Assembly: GCA_947176335.1 (NCBI GenBank)
Contig: CAMWQE010000002.1
Coordinates: 1-53,751, forward strand
Reading direction: 5' to 3'
Length of the DNA: 53,751 nucleotides
From: an uncultured Porphyromonadaceae bacterium
GTDB taxonomy: Bacteria; Bacteroidota; Bacteroidia; Bacteroidales; Muribaculaceae
The notes under the pieces are model-generated. The model had not been told where the DNA came from. It was given only the letters and a program-made list of their open reading frames with translations, and did not search any database. The stretch's first letter is position 1. The number at the start of each line of letters is the position of its first letter. The position numbers and the translations under genes were made by a program. This document shows, piece by piece, positions 1-10,169 of the stretch.

Positions 1-128
1 AAGTTAAAACCGTTACAGGGTTGTTACAACTTGACGTAATCAACTGATTAATAATGATATAATATTTTATAGCTGCTATGGAAAAAACTAAAAAAAAATT
101 GAGAGTGGCTACAAATTATTCATTATGC

Positions 129-147
129 GATTTACATTATGTAAATC
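129..147. promoter_or_regulatory. Palindrome GATTTACAT-t-ATGTAAATC upstream of the ATPase gene, followed by a direct repeat CATAATTTG (149-157, 163-171); candidate operator
   Basis: Perfect 9-bp arms around a 1-nt centre read directly, ~60 bp upstream of the start at 206. Confidence 0.5.
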
Positions 148-205
148 ACATAATTTGATTTGCATAATTTGTGGGCTTGTATTACTTTTGTGAAAAGCAA
201 TTGTT

Positions 206-1357
206 ATGGAGAAACCACGAAATCCGTTCATATTGGGGCACCGTATCAGCCGCCCATATTTCTGCGACCGTAAGTTTGAGCAGGAAAAGCTCACTTCCGC
301 TGTGCTTAACGGTAGAAATGTTGTATTGATTTCTCCAAGGCGCATGGGTAAAACATCCCTTATCCATATATCTTTTCATGAATCGGAGGAAATAAGGCAG
401 GAATACCTGACTATCTTTATAGACATATTACAGACAAATTCCTTAAGTGAGTTTACTTATCTGTTAGGAAAAGAAATTTTTGATGCTCTTGCAGAAAAGA
501 GTGTTACAAGAGTCCAGGGATTTCTTGCAGCACTCAAATCACTGAAAGGTACATTTGGATTTGATCCAATCAGCGGTACACCTACCTTTAATATACAGTT
601 AGGGGACATCAAGAACCCCGAATATACTCTTAAAGAGATTTTCAAATATATTGAAGAAAGTGAAAAACAGGTTATTATAACTATTGATGAGTTCCAACAA
701 ATCACTAAGTATCCTGAGAAGAATATCGAAGCGATACTCCGCAGCCATATCCAGCATCTGAGCAATGCTACATTCATATTTGCAGGAAGTGAGCAGTCAA
801 TCCTACAAGAAATGTTCGTTTCTTCAAATCGACCGTTCTATCAGAGTTCGGAGATTATGCATCTTGGTCCTATAGATGAAGATATTTATTTGGAATTTAC
901 GCAAAAGATGTTCTTGGAGCGCGAAAGAACCATTGAAGAAGACTCTGTACGACGGATGTACCGGCTCTTTGACGGCATTACATTTTACTTGCAACGGACT
1001 ATGAATGGCGCTTTTGCAGAAACGCCGGAAGGTGGGAGATGCGTTAAGGAAACTGTTTTGCGCTCTATTCGTGGAATGCTTGCAGCAAATGAAGTAATTT
1101 ATAGAGAAATACTTTCAAATGTGAGCGTTAGTCAGAAATCTACGTTATACGCGATTGCTAAAGAAAGGATTGTGAAGAATCCAATGGGAAGTGCGTTTGT
1201 AAAAAAATATTCTTTGCCATCATCTAGTTCAGTTCAAAGTGCAATCCTTAAACTGGTAAAATCCGGTATGATAACAAAAACAGAGGAGGGATATACCATT
1301 ACAGATCCTCTCCTCCGTATATTTATCAATGGATTATATTCTATCCCCGAAATATAA
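206..1357 (+). CDS. AAA/archaeal-type ATP-binding protein (ATPase_2-like)
   Basis: 383 aa; P-loop SPRRMGKTSL, Walker B-like VIITIDEFQQ, C-terminal winged-helix-like region. Confidence 0.8.
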   Translation: MEKPRNPFILGHRISRPYFCDRKFEQEKLTSAVLNGRNVVLISPRRMGKTSLIHISFHESEEIRQEYLTIFIDILQTNSLSEFTYLLGKEIFDALAEKSVTRVQGFLAALKSLKGTFGFDPISGTPTFNIQLGDIKNPEYTLKEIFKYIEESEKQVIITIDEFQQITKYPEKNIEAILRSHIQHLSNATFIFAGSEQSILQEMFVSSNRPFYQSSEIMHLGPIDEDIYLEFTQKMFLERERTIEEDSVRRMYRLFDGITFYLQRTMNGAFAETPEGGRCVKETVLRSIRGMLAANEVIYREILSNVSVSQKSTLYAIAKERIVKNPMGSAFVKKYSLPSSSSVQSAILKLVKSGMITKTEEGYTITDPLLRIFINGLYSIPEI

Positions 1358-1359
1358 TC

Positions 1360-2004
1360 TTATATCCTGCATTTACGAAGGTGGAGGGGAGCTTCGGGAC
1401 CGAGGTTGAAGAGGAGGTCGAGGATACTAAGCTCGGGGATGAAGCCAAGGCGGTCTGCCCTGATCTGATAATATGGCGGCACAGGTGCAAGTGAATTGAA
1501 ATCGGCATGGCGCAAATCCACGATACCTTCCGGTAACTCCTTATTATATATATGGTGTACTTCAGTGGTTATGCCGAGTAGGCGGCGAATTGTGGAATCT
1601 ATTGCCGCATCATAATCTGTAATTCTCTGTCCGCATACATCCTGAGTGAAAAATTCGCGGAAATCATCCACATAAAATTCAAAGAACGGTGTGCGGCCGT
1701 ATGCTGATTCAAGTGCCGTGAGATGAATGTTCCACCATCCTCCGTGAGGTGAAACAGTTGCGTCACTCCATATAGCTGAGGAGGTTGATTGCGGTTTTGC
1801 CACAGGTACAGTCAGCTCAAGCACTCCTCTGGTATCAGCGATAGCAGTACGGTGGGTGGACTTGAAACGTTTATCATACCGCATTCCGTCATGGATAAAG
1901 ACATGTGGATATGATGCGAGAACCGCATAATATGCACAACTGCCGCAGTACTGCGGCGGCAATACTGCGGTCAAGTCATGGTGTATTACAAGCGGGGAAT
2001 GCAT
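1360..2004 (-). CDS. WbqC-like family protein
   Basis: ORF 1360-2088; internal Met (MHSPLVIHHDL) avoids overlap with lepB. WbqC-like sequence, in a dapB-lepB-wbqC arrangement. Confidence 0.75.
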   Translation of the reverse strand: MHSPLVIHHDLTAVLPPQYCGSCAYYAVLASYPHVFIHDGMRYDKRFKSTHRTAIADTRGVLELTVPVAKPQSTSSAIWSDATVSPHGGWWNIHLTALESAYGRTPFFEFYVDDFREFFTQDVCGQRITDYDAAIDSTIRRLLGITTEVHHIYNKELPEGIVDLRHADFNSLAPVPPYYQIRADRLGFIPELSILDLLFNLGPEAPLHLRKCRI

Positions 2005-2011
2005 GTATGGC

Positions 2012-3493
2012 TCAGAAGCCGGAATTGGCGTTTTTGAGTATTCTGTTCCAGCGGATGCCTCCGTTGAAAAGGCTCTTGTCCTTGTCAAATGAGATTAGCA
2101 CACGCATCGGTTTGCCTACAATGTGGTCTTCCGGTACAAATCCCCAGTAGCGTGAGTCAAGTGAATTGTCGCGGTTGTCACCCATCATGAAGTAGTAGTC
2201 CATCGCAAAAGTGTAATCCTTGGCAGGTTTCCCGTCGATGTAGACAATTCCGTCTTTACCGAGGTATGCATCAGAATGACCTTCGTAATTGCGTATAACG
2301 CGATTGTAAATAAGCCAGTTACGCTCATTTAACGGTATTGTAGCTCCTTTTTTGGGAATCCATAAATCTCCGTAATCGGCACGGGTCCAGCCTGTGGAGA
2401 CGATATCCGGGAACAGGAATTCATCGCTGCCGACAGGTGCTTTCACTATTGCGATGGTGCTCGGGTCACTCTTTATCTTATTCACCATCTCCTGGGTGAG
2501 TGGTGCTGAATAAACCGGCAGGTTGGCGTCAGTGTCAAAATTGTTTTCCTGAAGGAAATAGTAGTCGCTTGGTTGTATTTCGGCAGCACGCCTGTCATCC
2601 TGGGCGATACCATATTCTTCCCATTTCTGGTCAAGGAGGGGATATTTGCTCTGGAACCAGTAGGTAAACTGCACGTTTTCAGGTTGTGGAAGCGGTTTGC
2701 CGTCAATATATATGACTCCATCGCGTATTGAAATGGTTTCTCCGGGTAGCCCGACCGCACGCTTCACATAGTTGTCACGGCGGTCTACAGGACGGTACAT
2801 CACTTCCCCTATTTCACTTTTATATGCCTTCAATCCTTCCCTGCCAAGCACTTTGAGGAGCGTGTAATAATCCGCTCCGGCAAAACGGCTCTGTGTGCCC
2901 GGTTCAAGCAGCTTCGGAAGCACGCTGTCTCCAGCCGGGAAGTTGAAAACAACAATATCTCCCCTCTCAACATTGCCGAAACCTTTAAGGCGCTTGTAGC
3001 TCCACTGCGGATTTTCAAGGTAACTCTTGGTGTTGATAATGGGAAGAGTGTTCTGCACAAGCGGGAAGTGGACCGGTGTCATCGGCACGCGGGGTCCGTA
3101 AGACATTTTGTTGACCCAAAGGTAGTCACCTACAAGCAATGTTTTTTCAAGCGATGAGCTTGGAATCTGGTAGTTCTGACCGATGAAAGCGAAAACAAAA
3201 TATACAAGCACAAGGGCGTAGACAATCGCGTCCACCCAGCTCATTACCGCACGTACGGTCTTGTTCTTGCTTTTTTTCCACCAGGTGAATGGAATGTAGC
3301 CGGTGATATAGATGTCGAAGAGGAGGATAATAAATATAGCAACCCACCAGCTTCCAAGCCATGCCACCCATGCGAGAAACAGGGCGGCAACAATGCCGAA
3401 GCGAATCCAACGTGTGGTTTTGGTAGCGGCGACACGCTGCTTGAAATCCTCAACAAATGATTTTTTTCCGGTTGTTGCGGTAGAGTCGCTCAT
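2012..3493 (-). CDS. lepB: Signal peptidase I
   Basis: 493 aa; N-terminal TM, IPSSSLEKTLLVGDYLWVNK, YVKRAVGLPGE, MMGDNRDNSLDSRYWGFVP. Confidence 0.95.
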   Translation of the reverse strand: MSDSTATTGKKSFVEDFKQRVAATKTTRWIRFGIVAALFLAWVAWLGSWWVAIFIILLFDIYITGYIPFTWWKKSKNKTVRAVMSWVDAIVYALVLVYFVFAFIGQNYQIPSSSLEKTLLVGDYLWVNKMSYGPRVPMTPVHFPLVQNTLPIINTKSYLENPQWSYKRLKGFGNVERGDIVVFNFPAGDSVLPKLLEPGTQSRFAGADYYTLLKVLGREGLKAYKSEIGEVMYRPVDRRDNYVKRAVGLPGETISIRDGVIYIDGKPLPQPENVQFTYWFQSKYPLLDQKWEEYGIAQDDRRAAEIQPSDYYFLQENNFDTDANLPVYSAPLTQEMVNKIKSDPSTIAIVKAPVGSDEFLFPDIVSTGWTRADYGDLWIPKKGATIPLNERNWLIYNRVIRNYEGHSDAYLGKDGIVYIDGKPAKDYTFAMDYYFMMGDNRDNSLDSRYWGFVPEDHIVGKPMRVLISFDKDKSLFNGGIRWNRILKNANSGF

Positions 3494-4254
3494 TTTTTGT
3501 CAGTGTTAAGAATATCGAGAAGAGCGGAATTGCTGATAAAGGAGTGCATGAGGTTGTCCATGGTAAGGAAACCGTTTTTGTCCTTAATCCATTCCGCCGC
3601 AACGACAGCTCCGAGGGCAAATCCCTCGCGGCTCTTCGCGCGGTGCTCGATAGTGATTGTGTCAACAGGCGAATCCCAGCTAATTATATGTGTTCCGGGC
3701 ACTTCGCCTTCGCGCTTGTGGTTGATAAGAATCTTGTCGGCAGGCGCATCCTGCTCCTCTGTCCAGCCTGTCAATGCCGCATCGGAAGCGATGATGCCTT
3801 CGGCAAGCGAAATAGCTGTGCCGCTCGGATGATCGAGTTTATGGATATGGTGGATTTCAGTCATTTCGGGAGTGTACTGCGGGAATCCAGCCATTATTGT
3901 TGCGAGGTAGCGGTTGAGTGCGAAGAAAATATTCACTCCGAGGCTATAGTTTGAACTCCAGAAGAATGTGCGTCCGTCCTTGGAGCATATATCCTTGATT
4001 TCACCGAGGCGGTCTGCCCATGCGGTTGTGCCGGACACCACTTTCACCCCTTTTGAAAGTGCCCGGCGGCAGTTTTCAAAAGCTGTTGAGGGTGTTGTGA
4101 ATTCTATAGCGACATCCGCGCTTGCAAATTCGGGTGAATCAAAATCACCGGTATTGTCCGCATCGATAATTGAAACAATCTCATGTCCGCGCTCACGGGT
4201 GATGCGTTCAATGACGTGGCCCATCTTGCCGTAGCCTATAATAGCAATCTTCAT
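3490..4254 (-). CDS. dapB: 4-hydroxy-tetrahydrodipicolinate reductase
   Basis: 254 aa; N-terminal GYGKMG Rossmann, EIHHIHKLDHPSGTA catalytic motif. Confidence 0.95.
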   Translation of the reverse strand: MKIAIIGYGKMGHVIERITRERGHEIVSIIDADNTGDFDSPEFASADVAIEFTTPSTAFENCRRALSKGVKVVSGTTAWADRLGEIKDICSKDGRTFFWSSNYSLGVNIFFALNRYLATIMAGFPQYTPEMTEIHHIHKLDHPSGTAISLAEGIIASDAALTGWTEEQDAPADKILINHKREGEVPGTHIISWDSPVDTITIEHRAKSREGFALGAVVAAEWIKDKNGFLTMDNLMHSFISNSALLDILNTDKK

Positions 4255-4309
4255 AATCGTTAAAACTGTAATATCAGGGCAAAGTTACTAATATTTCGGG
4301 TATGTGCCG

Positions 4310-5215
4310 CTATTTCTGGGAAATGACGGTGCCTGCAGCACTTACAGTGAGAGTCACGGGCGCACCCTCAACCAGAGGCAGGTTGTGGTCGACATGACCG
4401 ACAGGCACTCCGAATGCTACCGGATATTTATATCCTTTCACCATTTCGGCAATCATGTTTTCCATGCTCCTGCCGTCCACATCCTTGCTGTACTCGGTGA
4501 AGGCTCCGACAATCAGCCCTCCGAGTGATGCAAGCACTCCACTGAGTTTCAACTGATATAGTATTCTTTCGGTTTTATAAATTGGCTCGGATATATCTTC
4601 GATAAATACAATAGCTCCCGGGCGGAAAATGTCAAATGGAGTTGAGATAAGGTCGGCAAGCACTGCAAGGTTTCCACCGATGAGGTTTCCTTTTGCTGTG
4701 CCGAACCGGTTCAAAGGATTAGGGGCAATTTTGTAAACAGGCATATTGCCTTTGAGGATATTGAACAGCGATAGTGAATCGGTGTCCTTGCCGCTGAATG
4801 TGGCTATATGCTTAGCCATAGGTGCATGGATGCTTGCTATGCCGTGGTGGTTCATCAACGCATGGAGTGCTGAAATGTCGCTATAGCCGATAATCCATTT
4901 GGGGTTATTGCGAAGCTGCAGCTTGTTCAGTTTTTCAAGGAGATGCACTGCTCCGTAACCTCCGCGGCTACAGAATATAGCCTTGACATCAGGGTCACGC
5001 AACGCCTGCGACAAATCGGTGTACCGCTCATCGGGTGTGCCGCTGAACGTGCGCCATTTGCCGAGTGCATGCGGAGCTATTTTGACATTCCAACCCTGCT
5101 GCTTAAGCACTTTCACAGCATCGGTCACATACTGGCTTTTGATGGTTCCTGCGGGGGAAACAAACACTACGGTGTCGCCCGGTTTAAGAGGCGGCGGGAT
5201 TATGAGGTTATTCAT
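4310..5215 (-). CDS. LD-carboxypeptidase (peptidase S66 family)
   Basis: 301 aa; IFCSRGGYGAVHLLEKL and GNLIGGNLAVLADLISTPFD motifs. Confidence 0.9.
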   Translation of the reverse strand: MNNLIIPPPLKPGDTVVFVSPAGTIKSQYVTDAVKVLKQQGWNVKIAPHALGKWRTFSGTPDERYTDLSQALRDPDVKAIFCSRGGYGAVHLLEKLNKLQLRNNPKWIIGYSDISALHALMNHHGIASIHAPMAKHIATFSGKDTDSLSLFNILKGNMPVYKIAPNPLNRFGTAKGNLIGGNLAVLADLISTPFDIFRPGAIVFIEDISEPIYKTERILYQLKLSGVLASLGGLIVGAFTEYSKDVDGRSMENMIAEMVKGYKYPVAFGVPVGHVDHNLPLVEGAPVTLTVSAAGTVISQK

Positions 5216-5221
5216 CGGTTA

Positions 5222-5998
5222 TCAGCTTACTTGTACTTTTATGCCTGCCTGCCGGATTCGGTCGGCAATACTGTTGAGTTCATCCTTTTCCACCTTGACA
5301 AGCGCCTGCTCCGGAGTCTTGCGGTCAAGTGAATAAAGCATCACTTCAGATGGATTAATCTTTTTATATGCTTCAATAAGCGCATCTATCTCTTCCGGCA
5401 CCGTGTTGTCAACAGGCTGCCCATTATGCGAGCCGCGCAAAATCATTGTCTGGACTATGCAATCTTTTCCAAACCTTGCAATGCGGTCAATGACTTTTTC
5501 AGATGTGAAGTCCTTTGAATTAGGGCGGTCAATGAGGCGCATCGTTGAGGTGATTGCGGAATCAAGTTTGAGGATGTTGTTGTCCACCTTCCTGAGCGCG
5601 TCACACACCTTTTCATCGTCAAGGCGAGTTGAGTTGGAGAGGACGCTGATTTTGACATCAGGGAAATACTTGTCACGAAGCGCAACGGTATCGTCAATGA
5701 TTCCGGAAAAATCGGGGTGCAGGGTAGGTTCCCCGTTTCCGGAGAAGGTAATCACATCGAGGTTTTCTCCTGCCTCTTTCATGGAGCTGAGTTTGTTTTC
5801 AAGCATCTTGCGCACCTTTTCCCTTGATGGGAGTCCGGTAGTGCCGGGTCCCTGGGCGTTGAATCCAGCCTCGCAGTAGAGGCAATCAAATGAGCATACT
5901 TTGCCGTCGTCCGGCGACAGGTTGACTCCGAGCGATGTGCCGAGCCTCCTGCTGTGTATCGGTCCGAAAATCGTTGAATGAAAAAGGACTGTCTGCAT
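5222..5998 (-). CDS. Radical SAM protein
   Basis: 258 aa; CSFDCLYCE cluster motif, ITFSGNGEPTLHPDF. Confidence 0.9.
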   Translation of the reverse strand: MQTVLFHSTIFGPIHSRRLGTSLGVNLSPDDGKVCSFDCLYCEAGFNAQGPGTTGLPSREKVRKMLENKLSSMKEAGENLDVITFSGNGEPTLHPDFSGIIDDTVALRDKYFPDVKISVLSNSTRLDDEKVCDALRKVDNNILKLDSAITSTMRLIDRPNSKDFTSEKVIDRIARFGKDCIVQTMILRGSHNGQPVDNTVPEEIDALIEAYKKINPSEVMLYSLDRKTPEQALVKVEKDELNSIADRIRQAGIKVQVS

Positions 5999-7242
5999 CA
6001 GTTGGTAATTTCTTTAAAAAGTTCAATATATTTTTTTGCAACCTCGTTTGATGAAAAACGTTCCCTGACGCTTTCATGGAGCGCGTTGCGGTCCACTTTT
6101 TCTTCAAGCGCCCAACGTATACCGTTTGCCACATCAATAGCGTCGCGGTACTTTGCAATGTAGCCGTCTTTCAAATGGGTGACAATATCTTTTTGACCTC
6201 CATAACCAAAGGTAACCGGAAGGCATCCTGCCGCCTGTCCCTCGATAAGTGTGCCGGGAAGGGTTTCGTACAGCGAGGTGGAGAGCACAACTTTCGAGCA
6301 AGCGTATAATGTCCTTACAGTCTCTGGGTCATTGATGCGTCCTACCCATGAATGTGGGAAGCGCAGCTTGTCAAGTACCGCGGGATTCCTCAGTGTGCCG
6401 AAGAAAACCGCTGTGCATTTGTTGGCGATATTCGGATAATTGTCGAAGAGGATATTCAGGGCTTCAATCGCATACTCAATACCCTTGATAGGGTCATCAA
6501 GGCGCGCCGCTCCCATAAGAATGAGTTTACGGGTATAGTCGATGTGGAGAAGCGGGTACTCGCCGTTGATAGCTGTATGGAAAGTATCTACCGGGAACGC
6601 GTTGTGGATAACGCGGACATTCCTGCCGGAAAGCAGGGAGCTTTCCGCACATTTTTCGGCAAGCCAATGGCTGACGGCAACAAAGTTCACCGGCACTTTA
6701 TCGTAAACGCCCATCTTTTTCTTCCAGATGCGGTGGGAGAGGTCGGTTGGTTTGTCGCTGTCAAGAAGGGGGCAGCATCCGCATTGCCCGGTATATCTTT
6801 TGCATTCGTATGCGTGGTGGCAGATACCTGTGCAATTCCACATATCATGCATTGTCCAAACAATCGGCTTATTGATTTTATGCAGGGCTTCGATGCCTTT
6901 GAGCGACATGAGCCCCTGGTTAATCCAGTTCAGGCACACCACGTCGGCTGCCTTTACCCAGGGGTGCTTGTGGAGCGGGTAGCCGGTGTTTGCGATGGAA
7001 ACCTTGAATAGGTTTTCACGGTTGAAACCGTTTGCGGCGAAAATCCGCGCTCTCTCCGCCATGAAATTCACTCCTCTCATAAACCGGGTTCCGACAACTG
7101 TCACCTCCTTGTCCTCACTGATTTTGGTGTAGACAATCATACGTGCGTCCACACCTTGATGACGGAGTGCATGCATCAATCTGTAGGTTACGATAGAGGC
7201 TCCTCCGAGCAAATCGCTGTTGCAGACCAGTGCTACTTTCAT
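5998..7242 (-). CDS. Glycosyltransferase family 4 protein
   Basis: 414 aa; GGASIVTYRLMHALRHQG N-terminus, EGQAAGCLPVTFGYGGQKDIV C-terminal donor site. Confidence 0.85.
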   Translation of the reverse strand: MKVALVCNSDLLGGASIVTYRLMHALRHQGVDARMIVYTKISEDKEVTVVGTRFMRGVNFMAERARIFAANGFNRENLFKVSIANTGYPLHKHPWVKAADVVCLNWINQGLMSLKGIEALHKINKPIVWTMHDMWNCTGICHHAYECKRYTGQCGCCPLLDSDKPTDLSHRIWKKKMGVYDKVPVNFVAVSHWLAEKCAESSLLSGRNVRVIHNAFPVDTFHTAINGEYPLLHIDYTRKLILMGAARLDDPIKGIEYAIEALNILFDNYPNIANKCTAVFFGTLRNPAVLDKLRFPHSWVGRINDPETVRTLYACSKVVLSTSLYETLPGTLIEGQAAGCLPVTFGYGGQKDIVTHLKDGYIAKYRDAIDVANGIRWALEEKVDRNALHESVRERFSSNEVAKKYIELFKEITN

Positions 7243-7253
7243 ATACAGTACAA

Positions 7254-8639
7254 TTATTTGTTTTCTTTCACATTGTCAATGATTGCGGGGCTGACCTCCA
7301 CAATGTTGATTTTGCGGATACCGAGCCTTGCCTGCAGGTATTCGCGGAACTTTGCGGTCTGTGCGGCATTCATCTTTTCAGAGAATGAAACAAGAGCGAC
7401 ATTTACAGTATCGAGCCTGTTTTCAGCTATTCCGGCAAACACAGGTGCAGCAAGCGCAATGTCCTCTACCTGCGGGAAAAGGACTTTCAGTTCCGGGGAT
7501 ATTTTTAGAGCGACAGCGCGTGAGTCCTCCTGCTGCCGGATAGTTGAACGGAGTGAGTCGATTTCAGACTGCTGGCGTGTGATAGTGCTCTGCGCAAGCT
7601 GGTATATGTCGCTTGCCGATGAGGTCATCGAAGATCCGGTATTTACTGCATCTCCCTGCACTATGACAAGTTTTGTTCCCGCAAGGTGGTAAAACCCGAG
7701 GCGCGAGCTTAGGGCTGTGTTGAGCGAGTCGGCAGGAAGGACTTTGCCCATCAGCGCAATCCTGATGTAGCGCTCTCCGTCCTCTACATACGCATCCTTG
7801 CTAAGAACCTGAGTAGATGGAAAATTGCATTCCTTAGTAACGAAAGTGTTGGCGTTCATTACAAATTTATTTTCCTGCAACATATTGTAGGTGAGCCAGA
7901 TGCTGGGGAGCATTGTAAGTATAGTGACGATATATACGATTTTGCGTACTTTGCGTGCGCGTGTGGTGTCAGCTGCAGGTACGTTTTTGTACTTGAACAG
8001 CTTTACGCCGATGAATGTGGCGAATGCGATATATATCGAGTTTATGAGGAAGAGGTAAAAAGCTCCGAAGAAATAGTTGAGCTGCCATGTTGCAATCCCA
8101 TATCCGGCTGTGCAAAGCGGCGGCATAAGTGCGGTCGCTATCGCCACACCCGGGATTACATTACCTTTGTTCTTGCTTCCCAATCCGATAATTCCGGCAC
8201 CACCTCCGAAAAATCCGATAAGCACATCGTAAATAGTCGGGGATGTGCGGGCAAGCAGTTCGCTATGACCTTCATTTACCGGTGAGATAAGGAAATATAT
8301 GGTGGAAGCAAGTACACTGAATCCCGCCGCCATGATAAGGTTACGGAGGCATCGCCTGATTAGCGCGTAGTCGTGCACGCCTACTCCAAGCCCGAGCCCG
8401 ATTATCGGTCCCATCAGGGGTGATATGAGCATCGCGCCTATAATCACCGCGGTGGAGTTGGTATTCAATCCGAGGGAGGCAATGAGTATCGCCACAATGA
8501 GGATTAGGATATTCGTGCCTCGGAATGACACTCCGTCACGGATGCCTTTTTCCGCTTCCTCCTGCGGGATAAGATCCGGGGTGAGAGTGAAGTAGTTTAT
8601 AAAGAAATTTGAAAGGCGGGTGGTAAAATTGGAGTTCAT
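7254..8639 (-). CDS. DUF389 family membrane protein
   Basis: 461 aa; multi-TM, IASLGLNTNSTAVIIGAMLISPLMGPIIGLGLGVG signature. Confidence 0.85.
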   Translation of the reverse strand: MNSNFTTRLSNFFINYFTLTPDLIPQEEAEKGIRDGVSFRGTNILILIVAILIASLGLNTNSTAVIIGAMLISPLMGPIIGLGLGVGVHDYALIRRCLRNLIMAAGFSVLASTIYFLISPVNEGHSELLARTSPTIYDVLIGFFGGGAGIIGLGSKNKGNVIPGVAIATALMPPLCTAGYGIATWQLNYFFGAFYLFLINSIYIAFATFIGVKLFKYKNVPAADTTRARKVRKIVYIVTILTMLPSIWLTYNMLQENKFVMNANTFVTKECNFPSTQVLSKDAYVEDGERYIRIALMGKVLPADSLNTALSSRLGFYHLAGTKLVIVQGDAVNTGSSMTSSASDIYQLAQSTITRQQSEIDSLRSTIRQQEDSRAVALKISPELKVLFPQVEDIALAAPVFAGIAENRLDTVNVALVSFSEKMNAAQTAKFREYLQARLGIRKINIVEVSPAIIDNVKENK

Positions 8640-10141
8640 ATCTGACGGGTATTATGTTTTGACACAGGGATAAGCTGCCTGATGGTGAGATGCTCACGAC
8701 GCAATACAAATATGACGAACAGCACCAGAAGCAGGGTGCGGAAAGAAATATTAATCCACTGCGACGAGGTTGTTGCAACAACCGCCACCCCGTAAAGGGC
8801 AAGCGCTGTGAAAAAGTATATAAGTATAGATTTTATGTCGTAGCCTATTGGGTGCTTAACTTTGCCGATAAAATAGGATAGAACCATCATTGTGCCGTAG
8901 CACGCAAGAGCCGCCCATGCGCAACCCATATAACCGAGCCGGGGAACAAGGATTATATTCAGCAGCAAGGTCACGCCAAACCCGATTAGTGAGAACCATG
9001 TACCCCAGATGGTCTTGTCGGTGAGCTTATACCAAAGCGAGAGATTGAAGAATACCCCGAAGAAAAATTCGGCAAGCATGAGCACCGGCACTACTTTCAG
9101 ACCGCTGAAATATGCCGGAGAGATGAAATAGCGGAGGAAATCAAGGTAGAACATCACTCCCAGGAAAATTACCATTGCGAAAATGACGAAATATTTCATC
9201 GCGTCGCAGAATGAACGGTTGCAGTCTGCGCCGGCATTTTTATTTTGGGAGAAAATAAAGGGTTCGTATGCGAAACGGAATGCCTGAATGAACATTACCA
9301 TTACAATGGCAATCTTGTAGTTCGCACCATATATGCCGAGCTGCGCCATTGCATCCGCCTTGTCCGGAAGAATCCACGGCAGAAGAATCTGCCCGAGTGT
9401 CTGGTTCATAATGCCGGCGATACCGAGAATAAGCAACGGGAAGGAGTAGGCAAGCATTTCGCGCCACAATCTGCCATTCCATTTCCATTTGAAGTGGGTG
9501 AAATCAGGAATGAGAAGTAGAAAGACAACAACGGAACTTATGAAATTCGCGAGGAATATGTAGCCGATTCCAAATGCCGGGTCGTAGAACCACTCTATTA
9601 TGCCGGGTGCCTGCTCCCAAATCCAGGGGCACAGGAGGATGAAGAAGAGATTGAAACCGATATTCAACGCAATTCCTATCAGCTTGAGGGCGGCGAAGCG
9701 GTAAGGACGTCTTTTATACCTGAGGTATGAGAACGGTAAGGAGGTAAACGCATCCACAGCGACGGTTACAGCCATAAGGAGCGTGTACTCCGGATGGTCA
9801 GCACACTCCATTGCGTAGCTTACCGGGGTGAGGAAGAGTATTACAAGTACCAGAAAGGCTGTGGAGGATACGGCAATGGATGTCATTGCGGTGGAATACA
9901 CCTCCATAGGATTATTGTAGCGTTCATGGTTGGCAAACCTGAAGAATCCGGTTTCCATGCCGTAAGTGAGTATGATGAGCGCCACAGCCACAATGGTATA
10001 AACGTATGTCACGACTCCATACTCGGTGGAGATGAACATATTGGTGTATAGCGGCACAAGCAGCCAGTTCAGAAATCTGCCTATGATGCTGCTGAGCCCG
10101 TAAACAGCTGTGTCCTTTGCGAGGCTTTTGACAGATGCCAT
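8636..10141 (-). CDS. Polysaccharide biosynthesis/oligosaccharide flippase (MATE/Wzx-like)
   Basis: 501 aa; ~12-14 TM; SSIIGRFLNWLLVPLYTNMFISTEYGVVTYVYT. Confidence 0.85.
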   Translation of the reverse strand: MASVKSLAKDTAVYGLSSIIGRFLNWLLVPLYTNMFISTEYGVVTYVYTIVAVALIILTYGMETGFFRFANHERYNNPMEVYSTAMTSIAVSSTAFLVLVILFLTPVSYAMECADHPEYTLLMAVTVAVDAFTSLPFSYLRYKRRPYRFAALKLIGIALNIGFNLFFILLCPWIWEQAPGIIEWFYDPAFGIGYIFLANFISSVVVFLLLIPDFTHFKWKWNGRLWREMLAYSFPLLILGIAGIMNQTLGQILLPWILPDKADAMAQLGIYGANYKIAIVMVMFIQAFRFAYEPFIFSQNKNAGADCNRSFCDAMKYFVIFAMVIFLGVMFYLDFLRYFISPAYFSGLKVVPVLMLAEFFFGVFFNLSLWYKLTDKTIWGTWFSLIGFGVTLLLNIILVPRLGYMGCAWAALACYGTMMVLSYFIGKVKHPIGYDIKSILIYFFTALALYGVAVVATTSSQWINISFRTLLLVLFVIFVLRREHLTIRQLIPVSKHNTRQI

Positions 10142-10169
10142 GCGGATTTATATGGTTTCTTTAGTCAAT

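Noticed and set aside
6352-7011. 219-aa ORF antisense to the glycosyltransferase
   Set aside because: Shadow ORF inside a well-supported gene.
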